NCBI RefSeq assembly: GCF_002216795.1
Contig: NZ_CP022316.1
Location: forward strand, 992,001-1,056,000
Reading direction: 5' to 3'
DNA length: 64,000 nt
Source of the DNA: Brachybacterium avium
Lineage (GTDB): Bacteria > Actinomycetota > Actinomycetes > Actinomycetales > Dermabacteraceae
The position numbers and the translations under genes are program-made. The notes under the pieces are model-generated. The model was not told the DNA's origin. It saw only the letters and a list, made by a program, of their open reading frames with translations, and searched no databases. Positions 16,031 through 23,173 of this stretch are shown piece after piece; positions within the stretch are counted from its first letter, which is position 1; each line of letters starts with the position of its first letter.

Positions 16031-16819
16031 TCAGACTTCGTGCAGCCGTACCGAGGACTCCTCGAGATGGGCGCGGAGCGCGTCCGGGACGGGGCCGGTG
16101 ATCACCAGGTCGGTGAGCACCGAGACCGGGCAGATGCCGGCGAGCGCACGGTGGCCGATCTTGTCGGCGGTGGCGAGCCCCACCACCCGGCGGGAGTGAC
16201 CGATCATGATCCGGGTGACCCCCGCCTCCGCATCGGAGTTGCAGGTCAGTCCGGCATGGAGATCGAGCCCGACGGTGCCGACGAACATGGTGTCCAGCCA
16301 GAGATCGCGCATGGTGGCGGTGGCGAGCGGGCCGGTCAGCTCGAAGGAGTACGGCTCGGCGACGCCACCGAGGACGACCGTGCGCACCGAAGGGCGCAGC
16401 ACGGCCTCGGTGGCGATGTTCAGGGCCGCGCAGACGACCGTCAGCCCGGGGGTGCCGTCCCGGGAATCGATGTCGGGGCGGGCCACGGCGCGGCGTGCAG
16501 TCGCGGTGGTGGTGCGGCCGCCGTTGAAGCCGATGATCTGGCCGGGCTCGACCATCACGGCCGCCCGTTCGGCGATACGCTCACGCTGCGCGGAGTCCTC
16601 GTCGGCGCTGCGGGGCACGGTCGCCAGGGAGTAGGCGACGTCGACCGCGACGATCCCGCCATGGGTGCGCCGCGCGAGCTGGGCGCGCTCCATCTCCATG
16701 AAGTCGCGCCGGACGGTGGACTCGCTGACCCCCAGCTCCCGTGCGACGTCGGCGACGCTGAGGCGCTTGGTCGAGGCGAGCAGGGTGAGCACGTGGTCCC
16801 ACCGGGCGCTGCGATCCAT
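16031..16819 (-). CDS. DeoR family transcriptional regulator
   Basis: A 262-residue DeoR/GlpR regulator. The N-terminal winged helix contains the family signature SVADVARELGVSESTVRRDF (residues about 20-39), then RTHGGIVAVD. The C-terminal DeoRC sensor domain has IIGFNGGRTTTA for phosphosugar binding and the late TADKIGH segment. Such proteins repress sugar operons until a phosphorylated sugar binds. The neighbours give no clear sugar target, so the regulon is unknown. The ATG at 16819 starts the conserved domain; an in-frame ATG further upstream at 16933 would add a long unconserved leader. The ribosome site (GCAGAG) is weak. Confidence 0.87.
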   Translation of the reverse strand: MDRSARWDHVLTLLASTKRLSVADVARELGVSESTVRRDFMEMERAQLARRTHGGIVAVDVAYSLATVPRSADEDSAQRERIAERAAVMVEPGQIIGFNGGRTTTATARRAVARPDIDSRDGTPGLTVVCAALNIATEAVLRPSVRTVVLGGVAEPYSFELTGPLATATMRDLWLDTMFVGTVGLDLHAGLTCNSDAEAGVTRIMIGHSRRVVGLATADKIGHRALAGICPVSVLTDLVITGPVPDALRAHLEESSVRLHEV

Positions 16820-16835
16820 GGGTGCTCTGCGGGGC

Positions 16836-16849
16836 CCGGAGATCTCCGG
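16836..16849. promoter_or_regulatory. Palindrome in the DeoR gene leader
   Basis: The perfect 14-bp palindrome CCGGAGATCTCCGG lies 17 bases before the DeoR ATG and is flanked by G and C runs that extend the stem. On the plus strand it is followed by CCCCTTTT. It could be an autoregulatory operator or a leader hairpin. No plus-strand gene ends here, so a terminator role is less likely. Confidence 0.35.
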
Positions 16850-16968
16850 CCCCTTTTCGTCAGATCTTGAATTACGCAGATTCACGCAGCAAGTATTGCG
16901 CACTCTGTCATGAAATGGGTCGATCTCGCGCAAGAACCGTCAATTTTGCCGTTGTGCGCGGAGCACAT

Positions 16969-16998
16969 TTGAGACACCGGGCAGCCTCGTCATACGTT
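16969..16998 (+). promoter_or_regulatory. Candidate promoter of antitoxin-like gene
   Basis: TTGAGA (16969-16974) and TACGTT (16993-16998) are spaced by 18 bases and lie about 50 bases upstream of the ATG at 17051. Confidence 0.4.
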
Positions 16999-17050
16999 GA
17001 CTCCGTCGCCCCGGACACGGGGCGGTTCCGCGAACGAGAGGATATCCATC

Positions 17051-17254
17051 ATGGGTTTCGATGACGCGCTGAACAAGGCCAAGAGTCTCGCCTCCGAGAA
17101 CCCCGAGCAGGCCGAGCAGATGCTCGACGCCGCGGGTGAGCAGATCAAGGATCGCACTCCGGACAATGTCGATGGCCAGGTCGACAAGGGCGTCGACGCC
17201 GCGCGCGACAAGTTCGGGCTCGGCGGCGAGGACGACAAGGACAAGGACGACTGA
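17051..17254 (+). CDS. Rv0909/MT0933-type antitoxin-like small protein
   Basis: A 67-residue, highly charged protein: MGFDDALNKAKSLASENPEQ at the start, a central DRTPDNVDGQVDKGVDAARD and a DKDKDD tail. The pattern of a helical N-terminus followed by VDKGVDAARDKFG matches the MT0933/Rv0909 antitoxin family of Actinobacteria. No toxin gene lies beside it: the next gene is CopC-like on the other strand. It may therefore be an orphan or a stress-associated protein unrelated to toxin control. An AGAGGA ribosome site precedes the start, and a 44-bp palindromic terminator follows 22 bases after the stop. Confidence 0.75.
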   Translation: MGFDDALNKAKSLASENPEQAEQMLDAAGEQIKDRTPDNVDGQVDKGVDAARDKFGLGGEDDKDKDD

Positions 17255-17276
17255 GTCCCGACCCCTCGCGACTGAG

Positions 17277-17320
17277 CACTGAGGAGCCCCCGACGCGATC
17301 GCGTCGGGGGCTCCTCAGTG
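17277..17320. terminator. 44-bp perfect palindrome, bidirectional terminator
   Basis: A perfect inverted repeat is centred between 17298 and 17299 (core CGACGCGATCGCGTCG, arms extending through CTGAGGAGCCCC). It lies between the convergent antitoxin-like and CopC-like genes and should stop transcripts from both sides. Confidence 0.88.
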
Positions 17321-17361
17321 TGTCGGGCCTCGACCCCTGGCCGGACCGGTCGCGGGGCAGG

Positions 17362-18009
17362 TCAGTCGCGGCGGCGCATGATCGCGTAGCCCGCGACCGC
17401 GACGACGAGGACGATCACCGCGAGGCCCCCGAGCAGCACCGGCATCGACAGGCCGCCGTCCTGCTCGGACTGCTCCGCGGCCTCGGACTCGCCCTGGGCC
17501 GACGCGTCACCGGTGGCGGTGGGGAGCTCCTGCGGGGACTCCTCGGAATCCTCCGTGCTCGCGCCGCCCCCGTCGCTCGGTCCCGCGACGGCGTCCTCCT
17601 CGGCGGCGGGGTCCTGCTCGACGGTGAGCGTCAGGGTGCCCTCGATCGGGTGGCCGTCGCCGGAGACGACGCGCCACTGGATGTCGTAGGTGCCGACGGG
17701 CAGCGGCTCGGGCAGGGTCGCGGTGGCGGTGGGGCCCTCGACGGCCGGAGTGACCTCGGCGACCTGGTCCCCGGACTCGTCGGAGACCCGCACCAGCGGG
17801 CTGACGTCGAGGATGTCGGCGGAGAAGGTGAAGACGACCGCCTCGGGTGACGTCTCCAGAGTGGAGCCGTCGGCCGGATCGGTGCTGAGCAGGGTGTCAT
17901 GCGCCTGCGCGGGCGCCGGCAGAGCGAGCATCGCGGCGAACAGCAGGGCGACGCACACGGCGAGCGCGGAGGTGGAACGAGCTGCGGAACGACTGATCAC
18001 TGAGGTCAC
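17362..18009 (-). CDS. CopC domain-containing copper-binding membrane-anchored protein
   Basis: A 215-residue exported protein. The signal peptide ends at PAPAQA-HDTLL, leaving an N-terminal histidine as in CopC copper sites. The CopC/YobA-like beta barrel runs through TDPADGSTLETSP, VVFTFSADI and WRVVSGDGHPIEGTL. After an acidic Ser/Glu-rich linker (EEDAVAGPSDGG onward) comes one C-terminal transmembrane helix (SMPVLLGGLAVIVLVVAVAG) and RRR. It probably binds Cu at the outer membrane face. The usual CopD/YcnJ partner is not adjacent. The second of two tandem GTG codons is taken as start because TAGCCT lies 6 bases before it. Confidence 0.85.
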   Translation of the reverse strand: MTSVISRSAARSTSALAVCVALLFAAMLALPAPAQAHDTLLSTDPADGSTLETSPEAVVFTFSADILDVSPLVRVSDESGDQVAEVTPAVEGPTATATLPEPLPVGTYDIQWRVVSGDGHPIEGTLTLTVEQDPAAEEDAVAGPSDGGGASTEDSEESPQELPTATGDASAQGESEAAEQSEQDGGLSMPVLLGGLAVIVLVVAVAGYAIMRRRD

Positions 18010-18015
18010 CACAGC

Positions 18016-18021
18016 AGGCTA
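18016..18021 (-). promoter_or_regulatory. -10 box for leaderless CopC-like gene
   Basis: TAGCCT on the minus strand, 6 bases before the GTG at 18009 and 3 before the GTG at 18012. Confidence 0.45.
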
Positions 18022-18055
18022 CGCCAGCACCCTGAGCACCAGATCATGCCTTCGC

Positions 18056-19489
18056 TCACAGCCGTGGCAGCTCCACATGATGGCGCAGCACGGGCAGCGC
18101 GGCGCGTGCGGCCTCGACCTCCTCGAGGTCGAGGTCCACCAGCAGCAGCCCGGGCTCCCGCCCGAGCTCCTGGCGGATCCGACCCAGCGGGCCGACGACG
18201 GCGCTGCGACCGATCCCGCGGGCGGCGGGGCCGGAGTAGCTCGGGGGCGGCGACTGGTCCGCGGCGAGGACGACGGTGGTGGAGTCCAGGGCGCGGGCGC
18301 GCAGCAGCAGCTGGAGCTGTTCGCGCTTGCCGGGCCCGTCCTTCCAGGCCAGCGGGAGCAGGATCGCCTGGGCACCGTGCTGGGCGAGCGCCGTGAACTG
18401 CTCCGGGAAGCGCACGTCGTAGCAGGTCGCGACCCCGAACCGGGTTCCGGCGAGATCGAAGGTGATCAGCTCATCGCCCGGGGCGACGGTGCGGGACTCA
18501 TCCGCGCCGAAGGCGTCGAAGAGGTGGATCTTGCGGTAGTCGAGATGCGGGTCCCAGTTCGGGCCGCGCACGATCACGGTGTTGTGGACCCGCCCGTCGT
18601 CGGTGGGGGTGAAGGAGCCGGCGACCACCACCACGCCATGCTCCTCGGCGAGCTCCTGGACCACCTGGGCGAACTCCTCGTGGTGCGCCACGGCGGCCGC
18701 GCGCAGGTCCGTGCCGAAGGGGGTGAGGGTCGCCTCCGGCAGCAGCACCAGGTGGGCGCCCTCCTCGGCCGCCTCGGCCACCGCGGAGCGCACGGTGTCG
18801 AGGGTGGCCCTCACCTCCTCGGAGACCTCGATCTGAGCCAGCGCGATGCGCGGACCGGCCACGCGCCGCACCTGTGCGAGAGCGTCCGGGGTGTCGATGT
18901 CCGCGCCCTCCGCGCCGGTGGCCGGCAGCGTCACCAGCTCCTGATCGGCCAGCTGCGCGTACAGCCGGCGCAGGCTGAGGTCGGCCCAGCCTCCCTCCGC
19001 ACGCTCGACCGCGGTCAGTGCCGCGCGCAGCCGGCCCAGCGGCCAGGCGGCACCGAGGAACTGGAGGTGGCCGTCCTCCGCCTCCAGTGCCGCGACGCTC
19101 GAGCTCTCGGCACTGGCGGCGGCGAGCGCCGCGAGGGTCTCGGGGCGCAGCATCGGCATGTCGCCGCCGAGCACCAGCACGGTCGCCTCGTCGGCGCCCT
19201 CGGAGAACTCGGCGACCCCCCGCTCGAGCGCGGCCAGCGGGCCCGACCTGGGCGGGTCCTCGAGCACGAAGCGGGCTCCGTGGCGCTCGGCGAGCACGTC
19301 CCCGTCCTCGCCGCTGGGACCCACCACGATGCGGCGGCCGACGGGGGCGGCGCGCAGCACCCTCTCCAGCGCGCTCGCCCCGGCGATCGGCAGACGCGTC
19401 TTATCGGTGCCGCCGAGGCGCGAGGACGCACCTCCGGCCAGGATGATCGCGGCGACGGTGGCGGAGGTCTCGTGCAGCTGGCTGGACAT
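18056..19489 (-). CDS. MobA-like nucleotidyltransferase fused to a nitrilase-family amidohydrolase
   Basis: A 477-residue two-domain protein. Residues 11-190 are a MobA-like NTP transferase: LAGGASSRLGGTDK at 18-31 binds nucleotide and GGDMP (D110) binds metal, as in enzymes that attach GMP or CMP to molybdopterin. Residues about 212-470 are a nitrilase-superfamily hydrolase with the full triad E252 (LPEATL), K320 (LDYRKIHLFD) and C356 (GVATCYDVRFPEQ). Both halves look catalytically intact, so this is a genuine fusion in one uninterrupted frame. The nitrilase half most resembles omega-amidase/NIT-type enzymes that repair deaminated metabolites. No other molybdenum cofactor gene is present here. 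An AGGA ribosome site precedes ATG 19489. Confidence 0.83.
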   Translation of the reverse strand: MSSQLHETSATVAAIILAGGASSRLGGTDKTRLPIAGASALERVLRAAPVGRRIVVGPSGEDGDVLAERHGARFVLEDPPRSGPLAALERGVAEFSEGADEATVLVLGGDMPMLRPETLAALAAASAESSSVAALEAEDGHLQFLGAAWPLGRLRAALTAVERAEGGWADLSLRRLYAQLADQELVTLPATGAEGADIDTPDALAQVRRVAGPRIALAQIEVSEEVRATLDTVRSAVAEAAEEGAHLVLLPEATLTPFGTDLRAAAVAHHEEFAQVVQELAEEHGVVVVAGSFTPTDDGRVHNTVIVRGPNWDPHLDYRKIHLFDAFGADESRTVAPGDELITFDLAGTRFGVATCYDVRFPEQFTALAQHGAQAILLPLAWKDGPGKREQLQLLLRARALDSTTVVLAADQSPPPSYSGPAARGIGRSAVVGPLGRIRQELGREPGLLLVDLDLEEVEAARAALPVLRHHVELPRL

Positions 19490-19561
19490 GCTCAGATCCT
19501 GCCACGGAGCGCTACCATGTTCGAGGCCCTTCGTCGCTGCATCGCGCGCTCGGGCCGGATC

Positions 19562-19634
19562 GCCCCCGTAGCTCAGGGGATAGAGCACCGCTCTCCTAAA
19601 GCGGGTGTCGCGCGTTCGATTCGCGCCGGGGGCA
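19562..19634 (+). tRNA. tRNA-Arg (anticodon CCU)
   Basis: A 73-base cloverleaf. The acceptor arms GCCCCCG (19562-19568) and CGGGGGC (19627-19633) pair perfectly, with discriminator A at 19634. The D arm contains AGCTCAGGGGATAGAGC, the anticodon loop is CTCCTAA (anticodon CCT), and the T loop is GTTCGATTC. CCA is not encoded. It is a single tRNA between the divergent MobA-nitrilase gene and the end of the IclR gene. A TACCAT -10 candidate lies about 45 bases upstream. Confidence 0.95.
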
Positions 19635-19649
19635 CGAAGGAATAGCAGG

Positions 19650-20420
19650 TCAGGGCAGCAGTGCAGCCGTGCCGCCGAGCCGGGCCGTGATGCCGGCCGC
19701 CGCCTGCCCGCACGCATCGCGCAGCTCGTCCAGCCGCTCCCGGTCCACGCGATATCGCGGGGCCGCGATCAGCAGCGAACCGACGAGATCGCCCCGATGA
19801 TCCCGCACCGCGGCAGCGATCCCCACCTCGTCGGGGACGGTGAGCCCGTCGTTGACGGCGCACCGCTCGTCGTCATCGCGGGAGAGCGCGGCCAGAGCCT
19901 CCTCGTCGGTATCGAGACGCTCCAGGGCCGTGGCGCGGGCCTCTCCGCTCATCTCCCGCAGGAAGATGCGCACGGAGCTCGAGGCCGGCGTCGCGTAGCG
20001 GGTGCCGAGCTCGACCGCGTGCTTGACGGCGCGCCGGGAGGGCACCTGCTCGACGGTCGCCGCGCCGTCGCCGTCCCACAGCAGCAGGGAGCTGGTCTCC
20101 CCCGTCGCCTCGGTGACCTCGGCGAGCACCGGCGCGGCGGCGCGGCGGATGTCCAGATCGGACAGCAGCGAGCCCGCGACCTGCAGCAGGCCGAGGCTCA
20201 GCCGGTACTTCTGGGAGTAGGGATCCCGCTCGACGAGTCCCTCGGACTCCAGCGTCGGCAGCATCCGGGAGACCGAGGACTTGTGCAGCCCGACCTGCTC
20301 GGCGATATCGACCACGCCGAGCACCGGGTGCTGGGCCGTGAAACAGCGCAGGATCGCCATCGCCGTCGCGACGGGGGATCCGCTGCGCACGGGGCTCTCG
20401 TTCCCGGTGGTGCTCGCCAT
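19650..20420 (-). CDS. IclR family regulator, candidate controller of the creatinine genes
   Basis: A 256-residue IclR regulator. The N-terminal winged helix has VDIAEQVGLHKSSVSRMLPTL (about residues 37-57), and the C-terminal IclR effector domain includes GETSSLLLWDGDG and the late DEVGIAAAVRDHRGDLVGSLL. It is the last gene of the minus-strand unit creatinase-cupin-iclR. Three promoters of the creatinine island share one 25-bp composite operator, and this is the most likely protein to bind it (inference). Whether it activates or represses, and whether it senses creatine, creatinine or sarcosine, is unknown. A GGGAGG ribosome site precedes the start. Confidence 0.88.
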   Translation of the reverse strand: MASTTGNESPVRSGSPVATAMAILRCFTAQHPVLGVVDIAEQVGLHKSSVSRMLPTLESEGLVERDPYSQKYRLSLGLLQVAGSLLSDLDIRRAAAPVLAEVTEATGETSSLLLWDGDGAATVEQVPSRRAVKHAVELGTRYATPASSSVRIFLREMSGEARATALERLDTDEEALAALSRDDDERCAVNDGLTVPDEVGIAAAVRDHRGDLVGSLLIAAPRYRVDRERLDELRDACGQAAAGITARLGGTAALLP

Positions 20421-20461
20421 CGCCTCTGCCCTCCCTGTGACCCGCTGGACGTCCGTGGATC

Positions 20462-20878
20462 CTACGCGTCCGCCGCACGACGGGCCTCGAGCGCCCGCCG
20501 AAAGGAGCCGAAGCCGCTCTGGTCGAAGGTGCCCGGAGGTCCCCAGATCACCACGACCCGCAGCGATCCCTTGCCGATGTTGGCGAGGTCGTGCGGGGTG
20601 GCCGCCGGGCTGCGGAGACTGTCGCCGGGTCCCAGCTCGAAGCTCTCGCCGTCCTGACGGATTCGGGCCCTTCCTTCCGTGACCAGGTAGAGCTCCTCGA
20701 GGGGCGGGTCGTCGTGGGTGTGCATGCCCTCGAAGGCACCGGGTCCGAGCGTCCAGGTCTGGACAGCGGCCATGAGCTGTGAGTCACCCGCGAAGTGGTG
20801 CTCGACGCTCAGCGGCCCCCGACCCCCGTGCATCGCGAACTCGACGGCGTACCGGCCTCGGCGGTCGACGGGGTCCAT
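20462..20878 (-). CDS. Cupin domain protein in the creatinase operon
   Basis: A 138-residue single-domain cupin. The first metal motif is GMHTHDDPPLEELYLVTEGRA (two His and a Glu) and the second is GDSLRSPAATPHDLAN, with a single His. Small cupins of this type bind a metal and may be isomerases, dioxygenases or ligand sensors. It lies 84 bases after creatinase and 41 before iclR, on the same strand and presumably the same mRNA, so a role in creatine or sarcosine metabolism is likely. No defined reaction can be assigned. AGGAGG precedes the ATG. Confidence 0.8.
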   Translation of the reverse strand: MDPVDRRGRYAVEFAMHGGRGPLSVEHHFAGDSQLMAAVQTWTLGPGAFEGMHTHDDPPLEELYLVTEGRARIRQDGESFELGPGDSLRSPAATPHDLANIGKGSLRVVVIWGPPGTFDQSGFGSFRRALEARRAADA

Positions 20879-20962
20879 GGGCTGCCTCCTGAGCAGTCGC
20901 GGTCATCGGGGGTGACGGCGGGCCCGGCAGCTCGACCGGGCTCCGCCGTCGTCCCCGCCCGG

Positions 20963-22219
20963 TCAGGCCGGGATGATGTTGTACTCGGGGCCGAAGGGGA
21001 ACTTCGTGATGTTCTCGACGCCGTCCTCGCCGACCACGAGGATGTCGTGCTCGCGGTAGCCGCCCGCTCCGGGCTGTCCCTCGGGCACGGTGATCATCGG
21101 TTCCATCGAGACCACCATGCCGGGCTCGAGCACGGTGTCGATGTCCTCGCGCAGCTCGAGGCCCGCCTCGCGGCCGTAGTAGTGGGACAGGACGCCGAAG
21201 GAGTGGCCGTAGCCGAAGGTGCGGTTGGGCAGCAGCCCGTAGCCGATATAGATCTCGTTCAGCGCCGCGGCGATGTCCTTGCAGACGGCTCCGGGCTTGA
21301 TCAGCTCGAGGCCGGCACGGTGCACCTCGACGTTGACGTTCCACATCCGCAGGGACTCCGCGTCGGGCTCGCCGAAGAAGAGCGTGCGCTCCAGGGCCGT
21401 GTAGTAGCCGGTGGGCATCGGGAAGGCGTTCAGCGAGAGGATGTCGTGCTCCTGGACCTCCCGGGTGGTGGCCCAGTTGTGGGCGCCGTCGGTGTTGATG
21501 CCGGACTGGAACCAGACCCAGGTGTCCCGGATCTCGCGGTGCGGGAAGGCCTTGGCGATCTCGTGGGTCATCGCCTGGGTGCCGGCGAGGGCGACCTCGA
21601 ACTCCTTGACCCCGGCGTGGATCGCGTCCTTGATGGCCTGGCCGCCGATGTCGCCGATCCGGGCGCTCTCGCGGATCACGGCGATCTCCTCGTCGGACTT
21701 CAGCATCCGCTGGCGCATGGCGGCCTGGGAGACGTCCACCAGCTCCGCCCCGGAGAAGGTGTCCTGGAGCTGCTGGCGGATCAGCTGGGGGACGGTGTCG
21801 TCCTCGATGCCGAGTCGCTTCGGGCTCTTCACGCCGCGCTGGGCGAGGGCCTGCTGGAGCGCGAAGTAGTAGTTGTCGCGCTGCCAGTCGGTGTAGACGA
21901 GGTTCTCGCCGTAGCTGGTGCGCCAGGGCATCCCGGCGTCGATGTTGGCGCTGATGGTGCAGGTGTCATCGGCGGTGACGACCATGCCGTAGTTGCGTCC
22001 GAAGTAGGTGAACAGGAAGTCCGAGTAGTACTTGATGCCCTGGTAGCTGGTGAGGATCACGGCGTCGAGGTCCTTCTCGGCCATGATCTGACGCAGGCCT
22101 GACAGGCGGCGCTCGAACTCGGCGTCGGAGAACGTCAGCTGCTGCTTCTCGCCGATGTGCAGGGTCTTCAGGCGCTCCAGCTCGGAGACGGAGCTCGCGG
22201 TGGCGGGGGTCGTGGTCAT
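20963..22219 (-). CDS. Creatinase (creatine amidinohydrolase)
   Basis: A 418-residue enzyme hydrolysing creatine to sarcosine and urea. It has the pita-bread fold of M24 aminopeptidases but lacks the metal ligands. Diagnostic creatinase segments are nearly identical to the Pseudomonas enzyme as I remember it: YYSDFLFTYFGR, VYTDWQRDNY, WFQSGINTDGAHN (H247 matches the catalytic histidine) and RTFGYGHSFGVLSHYYGREA. Length is typical. It starts a minus-strand unit with a cupin and IclR gene. Its upstream gap (22220-22346) carries the shared GTTGC operator. The urea it releases has no urease partner in this window. Confidence 0.96.
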   Translation of the reverse strand: MTTTPATASSVSELERLKTLHIGEKQQLTFSDAEFERRLSGLRQIMAEKDLDAVILTSYQGIKYYSDFLFTYFGRNYGMVVTADDTCTISANIDAGMPWRTSYGENLVYTDWQRDNYYFALQQALAQRGVKSPKRLGIEDDTVPQLIRQQLQDTFSGAELVDVSQAAMRQRMLKSDEEIAVIRESARIGDIGGQAIKDAIHAGVKEFEVALAGTQAMTHEIAKAFPHREIRDTWVWFQSGINTDGAHNWATTREVQEHDILSLNAFPMPTGYYTALERTLFFGEPDAESLRMWNVNVEVHRAGLELIKPGAVCKDIAAALNEIYIGYGLLPNRTFGYGHSFGVLSHYYGREAGLELREDIDTVLEPGMVVSMEPMITVPEGQPGAGGYREHDILVVGEDGVENITKFPFGPEYNIIPA

Positions 22220-22292
22220 GGGGTGCTCCTATCGGGGTGCCGCCGGTGGGCGGCCATCGGGTGCGGTGGCGTCTTTGCCTCACAGCTCCTGA

Positions 22293-22317
22293 ATTGCATT
22301 CAGCGCAACCGTGTTGC
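22293..22317. promoter_or_regulatory. Shared creatinine-island operator, creatinase copy
   Basis: ATTGC-N7-GCAAC-N3-GTTGC on the plus strand, one mismatch from the copies at 25066 and 27109. It lies 74-98 bases upstream of the creatinase start. A further TTGCATTCA direct repeat (22294 and 22314) overlaps it. Confidence 0.65.
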
Positions 22318-22346
22318 ATTCATTGTGTGCCGCGTGGTGGGTCACG

Positions 22347-23156
22347 TCAAGGGGTGCCGAGCTCCCGGCGCAGATCCGTCGCGAGAGCCTCGGTGACCTG
22401 CTCGAACAAGAGCTCCCCCTTACGGGCGTCGGAGCCGTCGGGGGCGGAGAGGCACCCGGTCTCCGGGGTGCGCTCGGCGACGACCGGCAGCCGGTCGAAG
22501 CGCGGCAGGCTCGCCGGCGGATGGCTCACGGCGCGCTCCATCTCGACCAGCTCGGGGCGCAGGTGCAGCATCAGCGAGGTCTCCAGGACACCGCCGTGCT
22601 CGATGTCCCAGCCGGGAAAGCCCTTCGGATACACCTCGGCCAAGGTCGCCTCCGAGACGTAGTCCCAGTAGGACAGCAGCAGCACCGAGGGCGTCGACCC
22701 TCCCTCGCCCGCGATCCCGGCCGCCCGGACGTCGCCGAGCGCGAGATCCGCCGCCTCGTAGAGGAACTGGTAGTTCTCGAAGTGCCCGTTGAGCACCACC
22801 ACGTTCGCCACGCCCTGGGACAGGAAGCCCGCGAGCACGCAGCGTGCCTGGGCGATGAGGGCGGCGGCGTCCAGGCTGATGGTGCCGGGAAGATGGTCGC
22901 CCCCGCCGGACTTCTGCTGGGACTTATAGCCGTAGGCGAGCGGCTCGGCGACCTTCGCCCCGGTGCGCGCCGCCACCGCCTCGGCGATGGTCGTGGACAG
23001 CAGGGCGTCGGTCCCCATCGGCAGATGGGGGCCGTGCTGCTCGAAGGCCCCGGCCGGCACGATCACGGTGGCGCCGCCCCGCGCCACCCAGTCCCGATAG
23101 CGGTGGGCATCCAGGTGGGCCAGCCGGACCGGCTGCTGCGCTGCGGTGTCAGGCAC
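22347..23156 (-). CDS. Creatininase (creatinine amidohydrolase)
   Basis: A 269-residue creatininase-family metalloenzyme that opens creatinine to creatine. The binuclear metal ligands are all visible: E39 and H41 in GAFEQHGPHLP, D50 in GTDALL, and H125 and E127 in LNGHFENYQF. A tryptophan (YWDYVSE) and the C-terminal IEHGGVLETSLML also match. The presence of creatinase and BCCT transporter genes beside it makes creatinine the best substrate, although the family also contains F420- and riboflavin-linked amidases. It follows the BCCT gene after 17 bases and is probably cotranscribed with it. Confidence 0.92.
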   Translation of the reverse strand: MPDTAAQQPVRLAHLDAHRYRDWVARGGATVIVPAGAFEQHGPHLPMGTDALLSTTIAEAVAARTGAKVAEPLAYGYKSQQKSGGGDHLPGTISLDAAALIAQARCVLAGFLSQGVANVVVLNGHFENYQFLYEAADLALGDVRAAGIAGEGGSTPSVLLLSYWDYVSEATLAEVYPKGFPGWDIEHGGVLETSLMLHLRPELVEMERAVSHPPASLPRFDRLPVVAERTPETGCLSAPDGSDARKGELLFEQVTEALATDLRRELGTP

Positions 23157-23173
23157 TCTCTCGCATCCTCTCG

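Noticed and set aside
20963-22219. Generic Xaa-Pro peptidase (M24)
   Set aside because: The metal ligands are not in peptidase form and long stretches match creatinase.
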